Assembly: GCA_034422735.1 (NCBI GenBank) | Contig: DAOUJL010000029.1 | Span: 1 to 64,000 of the forward strand | Length of the DNA stretch: 64,000 nt | From: CATOSD01 sp034422735 | GTDB lineage: Bacteria; Chloroflexota; Dehalococcoidia; Lucifugimonadales; CATOSD01 | Direction of reading: 5' to 3' | In this document: positions 43,630 through 52,826 of the stretch, piece after piece | Position numbering within the stretch: the first letter of the stretch is position 1 | Layout: each line of letters starts with the position of its first letter | Made by a program: the position numbers and the translations under genes | The notes under the pieces: model-generated | Database searches by the model: none | What the model saw: only the letters and a program-made list of their open reading frames with translations | What the model was told of the DNA's origin: nothing

Positions 43630-45591
43630 ATGATTTCAGAACTTGCGGTGTGGCTGATACTGCTTCTGCCGCTCGCATCCTTTGTCATCTGCGCCCTGGT
43701 CGTCCGACCCTTCTTCAATCGCCAGTCCCACCTCGCTGGGCTGGTCACTATCGCCGCCGTCGGCGTCGCCTTCGCGCTCTCGCTCTGGGCGTTCGTCAGC
43801 GTCGTGGACGCCCACGGCCGCGTCGACTTCCCCGACCACTCCTGGCTCGTCATCGCAAACTTCGAGCTGACCGTGGGCGTGCTGCTCGACCCACTCACCG
43901 CCATCATGCTCGTCGTGGTCAGCGGCGTCAGCCTGCTCGTCCAGATATACTCGATGGGCTACATGCGCGGGGACCCCGGCTTCGCCCGCTACTACGCCTA
44001 CATGTCGCTGTTCACCGCCTCGATGCTGGGACTCGTCATCGCCAGCAACCTCATCCTGCTGTTCGTCTTCTGGGAACTCGTCGGCCTTGGCTCGTACCTG
44101 CTCATCGGCTTCTGGTACCAGCGGCCGGCCGCAGCCGCAGCCGCCAAGAAGGCGTTCCTGATGACCCGGCTCGGCGACTTCGGCTTCCTGCTCGGCATCA
44201 TGTACCTGTTCTTCAATGCGGACGCGTTCGCCGCCCAGGGACTCAACCCGTTCGTGATAGCCGACGTGTACGAGGCCGTCGGCGGCGGACTGATCGCAGC
44301 GGGCGTGGCCGGCTGGATCGCCGTCGGCATCTTCGCCGGAGCCGCCGGCAAGTCCGCCCAGTTCCCGCTCCACACCTGGCTGCCGGACGCCATGGAGGGT
44401 CCCACGCCGGTCAGCGCGCTCATCCACGCGGCCACCATGGTCGCGGCGGGCGTCTTCCTGGTCGCCCGCTTCCTGCCGCTGTTCGAGCTTTCGCAGGAGG
44501 CGATGACGCTCGTGGCGCTCATCGGCGGCGTGACCGCGCTGTTCGCCGCGACCATGGGCCTCGTGGCCACCGACATCAAGAGGGTGCTGGCCTACTCCAC
44601 GGTCAGCCAGCTCGGATACATGATGCTGGCGCTGGGCGTCGGCGCGTACGGCCCGGCGCTCTTCCACCTGTTCACCCACGCCTTCTTCAAGGCGTTGCTC
44701 TTCCTCGGCTCCGGCAGCGTGAACCACGCAACCGGCACCTTCGACATGCGCTACATGGGCGGACTTCGCAAGGTGATGCCCTGGACCTACGCGATGTTCC
44801 TGGTGGGCTCGCTCAGCCTGGCGGGCGTGTTCCCGCTGTCCGGCTTCTGGAGCAAGGACGAGATCCTGGCCCACGCGCTGCACGGTGAAGGCGTGGACCT
44901 GCTGGTGTTCGCGCTGGCGCTGGTCGCCGCGTTCATGACCGCCTTCTACATCTTCCGCGCGCTGTTCCTCACGTTCGAGGGCAGCTACAGGGGCGGCGCC
45001 TCCGCCGATCCCGACGCGGAGCCGCACGGCGCGCCTCACCTGGGCGAGGCCCCGGGGGTGATGGTGTGGCCGCTTGTGCCGCTCGCGGTGGCGTCGGTGG
45101 CCATTGGCTTCCTGGTGAATCCGCCGTTCGACATCGGCATCGTGCCCGCTCACTGGCTGGCGGAGTTCCTGGGCGCCGGCCCCGTCGCCGTGAAGGCGGC
45201 CAAGTTCGACGTGGTGACCGCGGTGGTGTCCACCGCGCTGGCGGCGGCCGGGATTGGGCTCGCCTACCTGATGTACGTGCGCGAGGCGCTCTCGCCGGAG
45301 CGGATGGCCGAGCGCGTGCGGGGACTGCACCGGCTGCTGGTGCGCAAGTACTACATGGACGAGCTGTACGAGGACGCCGTGGTGACGCGCGGATTCTACG
45401 GCGGCCTGGCCCGCGCCCTGGACTGGGCCGACAGGGCCGTGGTGGACAAGGTGGTGAACTACGTGGGCCTGCTGGCCAGGAACGTGGGCAGGCCGCTGCG
45501 CGAGGTCCAGACCGGCCAGCTACAGGGCTACGGCCTGGCCATATCGGCCGGCGTACTGGTCTTGTTCGGCGTGTACCTGCTGTTCCTCTGA
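43630..45591 (+). CDS. nuoL: NADH-quinone oxidoreductase subunit L
   Basis: A 653-residue antiporter-like subunit of complex I with about 16 membrane segments. Key charged residues occur in FVFWELVGLGSYLLIGFWY (TM5 Glu) and AGAAGKSAQFPLHTWLPDAM (TM7 Lys), with HAATMVAAGVFLVARF following. The C-terminal part (EALSPERMAERVRGLHRLLV...) covers the lateral helix HL and the last TM helix. It opens a nuoL-nuoM-nuoN cluster, but nuoA-nuoK are not upstream. Repeats and the Septu pair lie there. Confidence 0.95.
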   Translation: MISELAVWLILLLPLASFVICALVVRPFFNRQSHLAGLVTIAAVGVAFALSLWAFVSVVDAHGRVDFPDHSWLVIANFELTVGVLLDPLTAIMLVVVSGVSLLVQIYSMGYMRGDPGFARYYAYMSLFTASMLGLVIASNLILLFVFWELVGLGSYLLIGFWYQRPAAAAAAKKAFLMTRLGDFGFLLGIMYLFFNADAFAAQGLNPFVIADVYEAVGGGLIAAGVAGWIAVGIFAGAAGKSAQFPLHTWLPDAMEGPTPVSALIHAATMVAAGVFLVARFLPLFELSQEAMTLVALIGGVTALFAATMGLVATDIKRVLAYSTVSQLGYMMLALGVGAYGPALFHLFTHAFFKALLFLGSGSVNHATGTFDMRYMGGLRKVMPWTYAMFLVGSLSLAGVFPLSGFWSKDEILAHALHGEGVDLLVFALALVAAFMTAFYIFRALFLTFEGSYRGGASADPDAEPHGAPHLGEAPGVMVWPLVPLAVASVAIGFLVNPPFDIGIVPAHWLAEFLGAGPVAVKAAKFDVVTAVVSTALAAAGIGLAYLMYVREALSPERMAERVRGLHRLLVRKYYMDELYEDAVVTRGFYGGLARALDWADRAVVDKVVNYVGLLARNVGRPLREVQTGQLQGYGLAISAGVLVLFGVYLLFL

Positions 45592-45612
45592 TGAAGAACC
45601 AAGGAGACTCGG

Positions 45613-47139
45613 TTGGCTGAGATTCCGGGGCTGCTCACCGCGACGGTGTTTCTGCCCCTGGCGGTCGCGATAGCAATCGCGCTGTTCGGGCGGCGGGTCG
45701 TCGTCGCGCGCGTGCTCGCGGGCGCCGCCGTGGCCGTCGACTTCGCGCTGGCCATTGCCGTGTTCGCGCTGTACGACCGCGACGAGGGCGGCTTCCAGCT
45801 CATAGACCGCGTCGCGGACTGGATACCCATCGAGTCCTTCCAGGTGCAGTACTTCCTCGGCGTGGACGGACTGAGCGCGCCGATGGTGCTGCTCACCGGA
45901 CTGCTGGGCGCGGTCGCCGTGTTCGGCTCCTGGAGCGTGAAGCACCGCGTGCGCGAGTACTTCGTGTGGCTGCTGGCCCTCCAGACCGCGGTCATGGGCG
46001 TGTTCACCTCACTCGACTTCCTGATGTTCTTCATCTTCTGGGAGCTCGAGCTGGTGCCCATGTTCTTCCTCATCTCCATATGGGGAAGCGGACGCCGCGA
46101 GTACTCGGCGATGAAGTTCGTCATCTTCACCTTCATCGGCAGCGCCTTCATGCTGATCGGCATCCTGGCGCTGTTCTTCTCGACCGACCCGCACACGTTC
46201 GACATGACGCTGCTCCCCGAGCTGATTCGCGGCGCGAGCATGGTGCTGCCGGTGGGCCTCATCTTCGCGCTGCTGTTCGCGGCGTTCGCGGTGAAGCTGC
46301 CCGTCTGGCCGCTGCACACCTGGCTGCCCGACGCCCACACCGACGCGCCGACGGCCGCCAGCGTGATGCTGGCTGGGGTGCTGCTGAAGATGGGCGCATA
46401 CGGCATGATCCGCGTCTCCGTCGCCATGTTCCCGGACGTTGTGACGGACGTGGCCTGGCTGCTTGCGACGGCGGGCGTGGTGAACGTGCTCTACGGCGCG
46501 GTGGTCACGCTGCGCCAGACGGACCTGAAGCGGCTGATCGCGTTCTCCAGCGTGAGCCACATGGGGTTCGTGCTGCTGGGGATATCGTCCGTTGTCGGCG
46601 TCTCCGGCAGCGTGTCCAGCCTGGGACTCACCGGCGCCTCGCTGCAGATGTTCACGCACGGCACCATCACCGGCCTGCTGTTCCTGGTGGTGGGCTTCGT
46701 GTACGACAAGGTCCACACCCGCTACATACCCGACCTGGGCGGCCTGGCCACGCGAATGCCGCTGCTCGCGTCGGCGATGCTGCTGGCGGGCCTGGCGTCG
46801 CTGGGCCTGCCCGGCACCAGCGGCTTCATCGCCGAGATCACGGTGTTCCTGGGCGCGTTCCCGGTGTGGGGCTGGCTTACCGCGCTCGCCGCGTTCGGCG
46901 TGGTGCTCGCGGCGGGCTACATACTGTGGATGGTGCAGCGCTCGCTGTTCGGCCCCAAGGTCGAGCGCTACGAGGACGTGAAGGACGCCAGCGCCATGGA
47001 CATGCTGCCCGTGGTCGCGCTCGCGGCGAGCGTGCTGATCGTGGGTATCTACCCGGCGATCATATCCGACGTGTTCGCGTCGGGCCTCGAGCCGCTGGCC
47101 GAATCCCTGCAGGAGGCCGCTCTGGCGAGCGTTCGCTGA
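45613..47139 (+). CDS. nuoM: NADH-quinone oxidoreductase subunit M
   Basis: A 508-residue antiporter-like proton-pumping subunit. FFIFWELELVPMFFLISIWG (TM5 Glu), FAAFAVKLPVWPLHTWLPDAH (TM7 Lys) and VMLAGVLLKMGAYGMIRV (TM8) are diagnostic. The start is TTG 45613 with AAGGAG 7 bp upstream. It lies 21 bp after nuoL and 7 bp before nuoN. Confidence 0.95.
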   Translation: MAEIPGLLTATVFLPLAVAIAIALFGRRVVVARVLAGAAVAVDFALAIAVFALYDRDEGGFQLIDRVADWIPIESFQVQYFLGVDGLSAPMVLLTGLLGAVAVFGSWSVKHRVREYFVWLLALQTAVMGVFTSLDFLMFFIFWELELVPMFFLISIWGSGRREYSAMKFVIFTFIGSAFMLIGILALFFSTDPHTFDMTLLPELIRGASMVLPVGLIFALLFAAFAVKLPVWPLHTWLPDAHTDAPTAASVMLAGVLLKMGAYGMIRVSVAMFPDVVTDVAWLLATAGVVNVLYGAVVTLRQTDLKRLIAFSSVSHMGFVLLGISSVVGVSGSVSSLGLTGASLQMFTHGTITGLLFLVVGFVYDKVHTRYIPDLGGLATRMPLLASAMLLAGLASLGLPGTSGFIAEITVFLGAFPVWGWLTALAAFGVVLAAGYILWMVQRSLFGPKVERYEDVKDASAMDMLPVVALAASVLIVGIYPAIISDVFASGLEPLAESLQEAALASVR

Positions 47140-47146
47140 GCACCCC

Positions 47147-48637
47147 ATGGCAACATTCGAACTGACATCCCGCGACTTCTACCTGCTGGCCCCGGAGCTG
47201 AGCATGGCCGGCGTGGCCGTGCTCGTGATAGTGCTCGACCTGCTGTTCCGTCGCAAGGACATCCTGGCGTGGGCGTCGGTGCTGGGACTGGCGGTTCCGC
47301 TGGCGTTCAGCGTGGCGCTGTGGCTGGACCTGGGCGACGGCGGCTCGGCCGGGCGGACGACCGGACTGTTCGGCGTGCTCGTCGTGGACAAGTTCAGCCT
47401 GTTCTTCAAGTTCCTGCTCGTGGCCGCGGCCGCGCTGGTGGTGCTGGTGTCCTGCGACTACGTGAAGAGGTTCCAGCGCTTCCAGGGCGAGTACTACGCG
47501 CTGGTGCTTCTCTCCACCAGCGGCATGATGCTGCTCGCGTCCACCACGGAGCTCATCACCATCTACGTCGCGCTGGAGCTCACGGCGCTGCCCATCGCGG
47601 CGCTGGCCGCGTTCGCGCGGGACAGCCGCTCCAGCGAGTCGGGCGTCAAGTTCCTGGTGCTCAGCGCGGTGAGCTCAGCGGTCCTGCTGTACGGCATGGT
47701 GCTGGTGTACGGCTTCACCGGCACGACGTCCCTCGCCGGAATCGCTGCGCAGGTTGCCGCGGGCGGCTCGGGCAACGCGCTGCTGTTCGGCGTCGTGCTC
47801 ATGGTGGCGGGCTTCGGCTTCAAGATAGCCAGCGTGCCCTTCCAGATGTGGGCGCCGGACGTGTACGAGGGCTCGCCCACGCCCGTTACCGCGTTCCTCT
47901 CCGTGGCCAGCAAGGCCGCCGGATTCGCTGTCATTCTGCGCGTGTTCTACGTGGCCTTCGCGGACGAATCCCTGAACCTGGAGTGGGGCGCTATCTTCGC
48001 CATGCTCAGCGTGCTTTCGATGACGTTCGGCAATCTCGTGGCGATACGACAGTCCAACATCAAGCGGCTGCTGGCCTACAGCACCATCGCCCACGCGGGC
48101 TATATGATGGTGGGCCTCGCGGCGGTGGCGGCGAAGACGGCGAGCGGCGAGTCCGTCGGAGCGTCGGGCGTCATCTTCTACCTGGCGGGCTACGCCGCGA
48201 CCAACCTCGCGGCGTTCGCCGTGATCATCGCGATAACGAGCAGGGTAGGGAGCGACGAGATAAAGGACTTCGCCGGGATGGCCCGCCGCACGCCCTACCT
48301 GGCGGCCGCGCTAGGCTTCGCGCTCATCTCGCTCATCGGCGTGCCGCCCACCGTCGGCTTCATAGCGAAGGTGTACATATTCGGCGCCGCCGTGGACGCC
48401 AACCTGGAGTGGCTCGCCGTCGCGGGCGTGGTCAACAGCGTCCTGTCGGCCTACTACTACCTGCGCATCGTCAAGGAGATGTACCTGTCCGAGCCGGCGA
48501 GCGACGAGCGGGTGCCCTCCGGCCTTCCGATGCGGCTCGCCGTGCTGGCCGCGTTCGCCGGCGTGCTGGTGTTCGGCGTGTACCCCGCCCCGCTGCTGGA
48601 GCTGTCCAAGGCCGCCGCGGCCGTCCTGGTGTCCTAG
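47147..48637 (+). CDS. nuoN: NADH-quinone oxidoreductase subunit N
   Basis: A 496-residue antiporter-like proton-pumping subunit. ITIYVALELTALPIAALAAF (TM5 Glu), GFGFKIASVPFQMWAPDVYE (TM7 Lys) and SVASKAAGFAVILRVF (TM8) are typical of NuoN. The order L-M-N fits the 3' end of a standard nuo operon. nadK starts 1 bp after the stop, so NAD kinase is made from the same transcript. Confidence 0.95.
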   Translation: MATFELTSRDFYLLAPELSMAGVAVLVIVLDLLFRRKDILAWASVLGLAVPLAFSVALWLDLGDGGSAGRTTGLFGVLVVDKFSLFFKFLLVAAAALVVLVSCDYVKRFQRFQGEYYALVLLSTSGMMLLASTTELITIYVALELTALPIAALAAFARDSRSSESGVKFLVLSAVSSAVLLYGMVLVYGFTGTTSLAGIAAQVAAGGSGNALLFGVVLMVAGFGFKIASVPFQMWAPDVYEGSPTPVTAFLSVASKAAGFAVILRVFYVAFADESLNLEWGAIFAMLSVLSMTFGNLVAIRQSNIKRLLAYSTIAHAGYMMVGLAAVAAKTASGESVGASGVIFYLAGYAATNLAAFAVIIAITSRVGSDEIKDFAGMARRTPYLAAALGFALISLIGVPPTVGFIAKVYIFGAAVDANLEWLAVAGVVNSVLSAYYYLRIVKEMYLSEPASDERVPSGLPMRLAVLAAFAGVLVFGVYPAPLLELSKAAAAVLVS

Positions 48638-48638
48638 C

Positions 48639-49514
48639 ATGAGCATGGCCGCCGACGGCCTCATCGGCATGGTCTACAACCGGCAGGCTCCCCAGGCCCC
48701 CGAGTTCCTGGCGTCCCTAGTCGCGGGGCTGGGGCTTGCGGACCGCCACTGGATGAGCACGGCGGACGAGATAGCCGAGATGCGCGACAGGCTCGACTCG
48801 ACCGGGCTGCTGGTCATCGCGGGCGGCGATGGCACCATCCTGCGCACCGTGCGCGCAATCGCGCCGCACACCATCCCCATCGTCGGCGTCAACATGGGCC
48901 GCGTCGGGTTCATGACCGAGCTCAGGGTGGAGGACGCCATCACCCGGCTGCCCTTCTACATCGCCGGACACGCGCGCGCCGAGGAGCGCATGATGCTGGA
49001 GGCGTCGGTCACGGCGGCGGGCGACACCTCGCCGCGCCTGACGGTGCACGCGCTCAACGACGTGGTTGTGGGCGGCGCCGACGTGTCCAGCCTGCTGGAC
49101 ATCCAGACCGAGATAGACGGCGTGCCCCTCACCAGCTTCCGCGCCGACGCGGTTATCGTGTCCACGGCCACCGGCAGCACCGGCTACACCCTCGCCGCGG
49201 GCGGGCCCATCCTCTTCCCGGAGGCGCGCGTCATGCTCATTCAGCCCGTTGCGGCCCACACCGGTCTGCGGGACGGCCTCGTGGTGCCCGACGACTCCGT
49301 GGTGGAGCTGCGCCCCGCCAACCGCAGCGGCGCAACCGTGATTCCCGACGGCTTCGTGGACGCGAAGATCGGCCCCCAGGACCGCGTCCGCGTGACGCGC
49401 AGCCCCCACACCGCGCGCTTCCTTCGCGCCAACCCGCCCAGCGCCTTCTACACCACGCTCACCCAGCGCCTGGGGCTCGTGTACCGCTCCGGCCAGCAGA
49501 CGAGCGGCGCGTAG
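48639..49514 (+). CDS. nadK: NAD kinase
   Basis: A 291-residue enzyme that phosphorylates NAD to NADP. G62-G-D-G-T66 is the family motif. NMGRVGFMTEL and TGSTGYTLAAGGPI are the other conserved blocks. ATG 48639 is 1 bp after nuoN; ATG 48645 is also possible. The coupling to nuoLMN is notable but not functionally required. Confidence 0.94.
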   Translation: MSMAADGLIGMVYNRQAPQAPEFLASLVAGLGLADRHWMSTADEIAEMRDRLDSTGLLVIAGGDGTILRTVRAIAPHTIPIVGVNMGRVGFMTELRVEDAITRLPFYIAGHARAEERMMLEASVTAAGDTSPRLTVHALNDVVVGGADVSSLLDIQTEIDGVPLTSFRADAVIVSTATGSTGYTLAAGGPILFPEARVMLIQPVAAHTGLRDGLVVPDDSVVELRPANRSGATVIPDGFVDAKIGPQDRVRVTRSPHTARFLRANPPSAFYTTLTQRLGLVYRSGQQTSGA

Positions 49515-49563
49515 GCGCGCCGGGGCGACGTGCGGGACGTCCCGTGTGTTCGCACGCATGGGG

Positions 49564-49569
49564 TATAAT
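49564..49569 (+). promoter_or_regulatory. -10-like TATAAT before the coiled-coil protein gene
   Basis: TATAAT lies 23 bp upstream of the ATG at 49593, with AAAAGGAG between. A good -35 is not seen. Confidence 0.4.
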
Positions 49570-49592
49570 GCGGGGAAAAGGAGTCGGGCGAG

Positions 49593-50135
49593 ATGGACGT
49601 CGGAGAGCTAGCGATAGCCGTTGCGATAGGGCTGGGGATCGTTGCGCTGGTCTGGCAGGGCATTGTCCAGAACAGCAGATACGACAACGTGACTCAACGT
49701 CTGGATGGAATGTACGAACACTTCGACAACATCGCCAAGCGATTTGAGGACAATACCAGGGAGCAGATCCAACGGTCTGAGGAAAGGACCAGGGAACAGA
49801 TGCAGCGGTCTGAGGAAAGCCTCCGGGAACAGATGCAGCGGTCTGGGGAGAGCTTCCGGGAACAGATGCAGCGATCTGAGGAGAGCTTCCGGGAACAGAT
49901 GCAGCGATCTGAGGAGACCACCAGGGAGCAGATCCAGCGGTCTGAGGCCAACGCAACAACTCAACTCGAACAGGCCGAGCAAAACCACCGCGAGGATATC
50001 CGACGCCTCGATGCCATGGCCCAGGTGCTGGGCCAGCGGATCAGCGACAGCGAGCGCGAGCAGGCGCGGCTGGAGGGCGTCAACAGCGTGCTCCAACAGC
50101 AGACGCACCAGCATGAGCCGTCTCCGTCCGACTAG
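49593..50135 (+). CDS. Membrane-anchored hendecad-repeat coiled-coil protein, unknown function
   Basis: A 180-residue protein. Residues ~5-26 (ELAIAVAIGLGIVALVWQGI) are one membrane helix. Residues ~57-118 are 11-residue units of the form REQMQRSEESF, five full and one partial, encoded by a 33-bp DNA repeat (49761-49946). Then a long helix (TQLEQAEQNHREDIRRLDAM) and a polar tail. Hendecads form slightly right-handed coiled coils. It most resembles other repeat proteins by composition only, so I assign no function. AAAAGGAG precedes the ATG. Confidence 0.75.
   Translation: MDVGELAIAVAIGLGIVALVWQGIVQNSRYDNVTQRLDGMYEHFDNIAKRFEDNTREQIQRSEERTREQMQRSEESLREQMQRSGESFREQMQRSEESFREQMQRSEETTREQIQRSEANATTQLEQAEQNHREDIRRLDAMAQVLGQRISDSEREQARLEGVNSVLQQQTHQHEPSPSD
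49761..49946 (+). repeat. 33-bp in-frame tandem repeat (5.6 copies)
   Basis: Units start at 49761, 49794, 49827, 49860, 49893 and a partial at 49926. The core is GAACAGATGCAGCGGTCTGA with one-to-five-base differences between units. Units 2-5 are the closest, indicating recent expansion. Each encodes one hendecad of the coiled coil. Confidence 0.9.
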
Positions 50136-50198
50136 CAAACGCCTGCCGTGTCGAGGCCGCCGTCTGGAAACCAGCGAGAGAGCCGCCAAGAGAGGCTT

Positions 50199-50726
50199 AT
50201 GAAAGAGACCAGACTGAGTTCCAAGACGGTGTTCGAGGGCCACGTCATCCAGGTGCGCGTCGACGACGTGCGCCTGTCGAACGGACGCGAGGCCGTGCGC
50301 GAGGTCGCCGACCACGCCCCCGCGGTTGTGATTGCGCCCATCGACGCCGACGGCAGCGTGGTGCTGGTGCGCCAGTACCGCTACCCCGTGGAGGAGGCGC
50401 TGCTCGAGGCGCCCGCCGGTATCGTGGAGCCGGGCGAGGACCCGGACTACTGCGCCCAGCGTGAACTCCAGGAGGAGACGGGCTACCGCTCAGGGGACCT
50501 GCGCTCGCTCGGCGGCTTCTGGACCAGCCCCGGCTTCTGCTCCGAGTACATGTACGCCTACGTCGCCCGGGAATTGTCTCCCAGCCGGCTCGAAATGGAC
50601 TACGACGAGGACATCGAGGTCGAGCGCTACCCCATGGCTGAGATTCCCGACATGATCCGGGACGGCCGCATCCGGGACGCCAAGAGCATCGCCGTGCTGC
50701 TGATGGCCGCCCACCTCGACCAGTAA
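50199..50726 (+). CDS. Nudix hydrolase, ADP-ribose pyrophosphatase type
   Basis: A 175-residue Nudix enzyme. The Nudix box spans 74-96, GIVEPGEDPDYCAQRELQEE then TGYR, fitting G-x5-E-x7-REUxEExGU. VVLVRQYRYPVEEALLEAPA upstream and the Pro/Gly-rich SPGFCSEYMYAYVA downstream are typical of ADP-ribose diphosphatases. ATG 50199 follows AGAGAGG. The upstream in-frame codons to 50148 are not supported. Confidence 0.9.
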   Translation: MKETRLSSKTVFEGHVIQVRVDDVRLSNGREAVREVADHAPAVVIAPIDADGSVVLVRQYRYPVEEALLEAPAGIVEPGEDPDYCAQRELQEETGYRSGDLRSLGGFWTSPGFCSEYMYAYVARELSPSRLEMDYDEDIEVERYPMAEIPDMIRDGRIRDAKSIAVLLMAAHLDQ

Positions 50727-50785
50727 ACCCAGACTTGGCCGCTGCCCCGGCCCACAGCCCCACTGCCACACAGGAGGATACCGAA

Positions 50786-52144
50786 ATGCCCAGCCTGGAA
50801 GAACTGATCGCACAGGTCGACGCAGAGACCGACAACATCGTCGCGCTGGAACAGGCGCTGGTCCGCATTCCGTCCGTCAACACCGGTTTCATGCCCACCG
50901 GGGACGAGACGCCCGTGTGCGAGTACGCACGCGACTGGCTGGCCGAAGACGGCATCCCGTCCGAGATTCTGGAGTCCGCGCCCAACCGGGGCAACATCAT
51001 TGCCAGGATCGAGGGCAGCTCCGGTAACGCCGGCCTGTCGTTCATGTCGCACACCGACGTCGTACCGGTGGAGGACTGGGACAAGTGGCGGTTCGAGCCG
51101 TTCAGCGCCACCGTGGCCGACGACCGCGTGTACGGGCGCGGCGCGTCGGACTGCAAGGGCCTGCTCACCGCGCAGCTCTACGCAATGCGGCTGCTGAAGC
51201 GAAACGGCGTCCAGTTCGACGACAGCCTGATACTGGTGTCCGGGGCCGATGAGGAGCACGGCGGGCGCTACGGCTTCGGCTGGCTCGCCGAGAACCACCC
51301 CGAGAAGATATACGCCCCGTTCGCCGTGAATGAGGGCGGCGGCACGCCAATAGAGGCCGCGGGCAACCTGACCTACGTGCTTGGCGTCGGCGAAAAAGGC
51401 CGCCTGCAAGTGGAGATCGACGTGAGGGGCGTCAGCTCGCACGCATCCGTGCCGTGGCAGGGCACCAACGCGCTATACAGGCTCGGCCAGGTGCTCGCCC
51501 GCATCGAGTCGTACGAGCCGCAGCGCGACACCTCCACTGTGCTGTTCGACCACCTCTCCACGTTCGCCATCGAGCACAAGCCCTCGCCCCAGAACGTGGA
51601 CGAGATAATCGAAGAGGTACAGGACGACAACCCGCGCTTCGCCTCCATGCTGCGCGCGCTGTCCCGCATGACGCTCACGCCCACGATGATCAATGGCGGC
51701 ATCAAGTCCAATAGCGTGCCCGAGACCATCCGGCTCACCTGCGACGTCCGCACGTTGCCGCACCAGGACGACGCCTACCTGCGCCAGGAGCTGGACACGA
51801 TCCTGAGCGGCATTCCAGGCGTGTCCTATGAGATCGATTACATGGCGGTGCCCAACTCGTCGCCGTTCGAGTCCGAGTTGGCCGACAACATACAGGAGGC
51901 GACGGCGCTCGCGCTGCAGCGCTCGGACATCCAGTGGGTGCCGGCCATCAGCAACGGATTCACGGACTCGCGCTTCACGCGACCGCTGGGCGTCACCACC
52001 TACGGCTTCTCCGGCTCGCACCCCGACGACGACCCCATGCTGAGCAAGGCGCACGGCACCGACGAGTCCGTGGGCATCAAGAGCCTCGTGAGCGGCACCA
52101 AGATCATGATCGCGCTGGCGTACAACATGCTGGGCGGCAAGTAA
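50786..52144 (+). CDS. M20-family metallopeptidase (ArgE/DapE/carboxypeptidase G2-like)
   Basis: A 452-residue dinuclear zinc amidohydrolase-peptidase. H89-x-D91 (MSHTDVVP), D in GRGASDCKG, the DEEHGGRYG Glu pair, E in AVNEGGG and H in GFSGSHPDDDP are the M20 ligands and base. The lid (dimerisation) domain GRLQVEIDVRGVSSHASVPW carries the substrate His. The likely substrate is an N-acyl amino acid or dipeptide. CAGGAGGA lies 8 bp before ATG 50786. Confidence 0.9.
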   Translation: MPSLEELIAQVDAETDNIVALEQALVRIPSVNTGFMPTGDETPVCEYARDWLAEDGIPSEILESAPNRGNIIARIEGSSGNAGLSFMSHTDVVPVEDWDKWRFEPFSATVADDRVYGRGASDCKGLLTAQLYAMRLLKRNGVQFDDSLILVSGADEEHGGRYGFGWLAENHPEKIYAPFAVNEGGGTPIEAAGNLTYVLGVGEKGRLQVEIDVRGVSSHASVPWQGTNALYRLGQVLARIESYEPQRDTSTVLFDHLSTFAIEHKPSPQNVDEIIEEVQDDNPRFASMLRALSRMTLTPTMINGGIKSNSVPETIRLTCDVRTLPHQDDAYLRQELDTILSGIPGVSYEIDYMAVPNSSPFESELADNIQEATALALQRSDIQWVPAISNGFTDSRFTRPLGVTTYGFSGSHPDDDPMLSKAHGTDESVGIKSLVSGTKIMIALAYNMLGGK

Positions 52145-52170
52145 GGAGCGGGCGCACGAGAAAGGCGGGC

Positions 52171-52755
52171 CTAGCCTTCCAGCAGGCCGCCGCTCGCGAG
52201 CACCTTCCAGAAGGTCTCGTCGGCGATGGCGATAATCTCGCCGGCGAGGCTCCGCGTGACGTTGAGTCCCTCCGCCGAGTGCGCGCCCGCGATGTGGGCT
52301 ATCTGCTCGGGCAGGCCGGCGGTTAGCGCCACGAACACGCCGAACACCGGGTGACGCATGGACGGCGCGCCGGTTATGCGGTGGTCGCTCCACCTGGCGA
52401 TGTTCTCAGGGTCGTACTCCCACGCCTTGCCCAGGTCGTGGCACAGGCCCCCGGCGATCACCTCGTCCAGGTCCACGCGGAAGTGGCCCACCTCGTCCGT
52501 AAGCCCCTGCGCTATGGACACTCCGATGCGGGCCACGCCGTTGAGATGGGCCGCCTGGCCGCGCCCCTTCAATTCCGGCCCTCCCGGGCCGCCCGAGCAC
52601 GGCATGTCGTTTATCCTCTCGAAGCCGCTCGACGACAGGGACATGGCCCAGGCGTCGTAGACCAGCTCCCGCAGCTCAATGTCCTTGATCGTAGTCGCGT
52701 ACGGCAGGTCTTCGATTACGCCCAGCCGCACGGCCTTGTCGATGGTGAGCTTCAT
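52171..52755 (-). CDS. HD-domain protein (putative phosphohydrolase)
   Basis: A 194-residue HD protein. H83-type QAAHLNGVARIG provides the first ligand, H106-D107 in GLCHDLGK the HD motif, and a later Asp in IIAIADETFW completes H...HD...D. The CHDLGK motif resembles metal-dependent phosphohydrolases. The substrate is unknown. ATG 52755 follows GGGAGGG. It is convergent with the M20 gene. Confidence 0.8.
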   Translation of the reverse strand: MKLTIDKAVRLGVIEDLPYATTIKDIELRELVYDAWAMSLSSSGFERINDMPCSGGPGGPELKGRGQAAHLNGVARIGVSIAQGLTDEVGHFRVDLDEVIAGGLCHDLGKAWEYDPENIARWSDHRITGAPSMRHPVFGVFVALTAGLPEQIAHIAGAHSAEGLNVTRSLAGEIIAIADETFWKVLASGGLLEG

Positions 52756-52826
52756 GATTCCCTCCCAGCCTCTAAGTTCCGTTCTTTTCAATCAGGCCCG
52801 TCGAAAGTCCCGTCCTCGGACCGCCT

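Noticed and set aside
49761..49946. Regular 33-bp repeats as a CRISPR array
   Set aside because: The repeats are contiguous without spacers, in frame, and encode a coiled coil.
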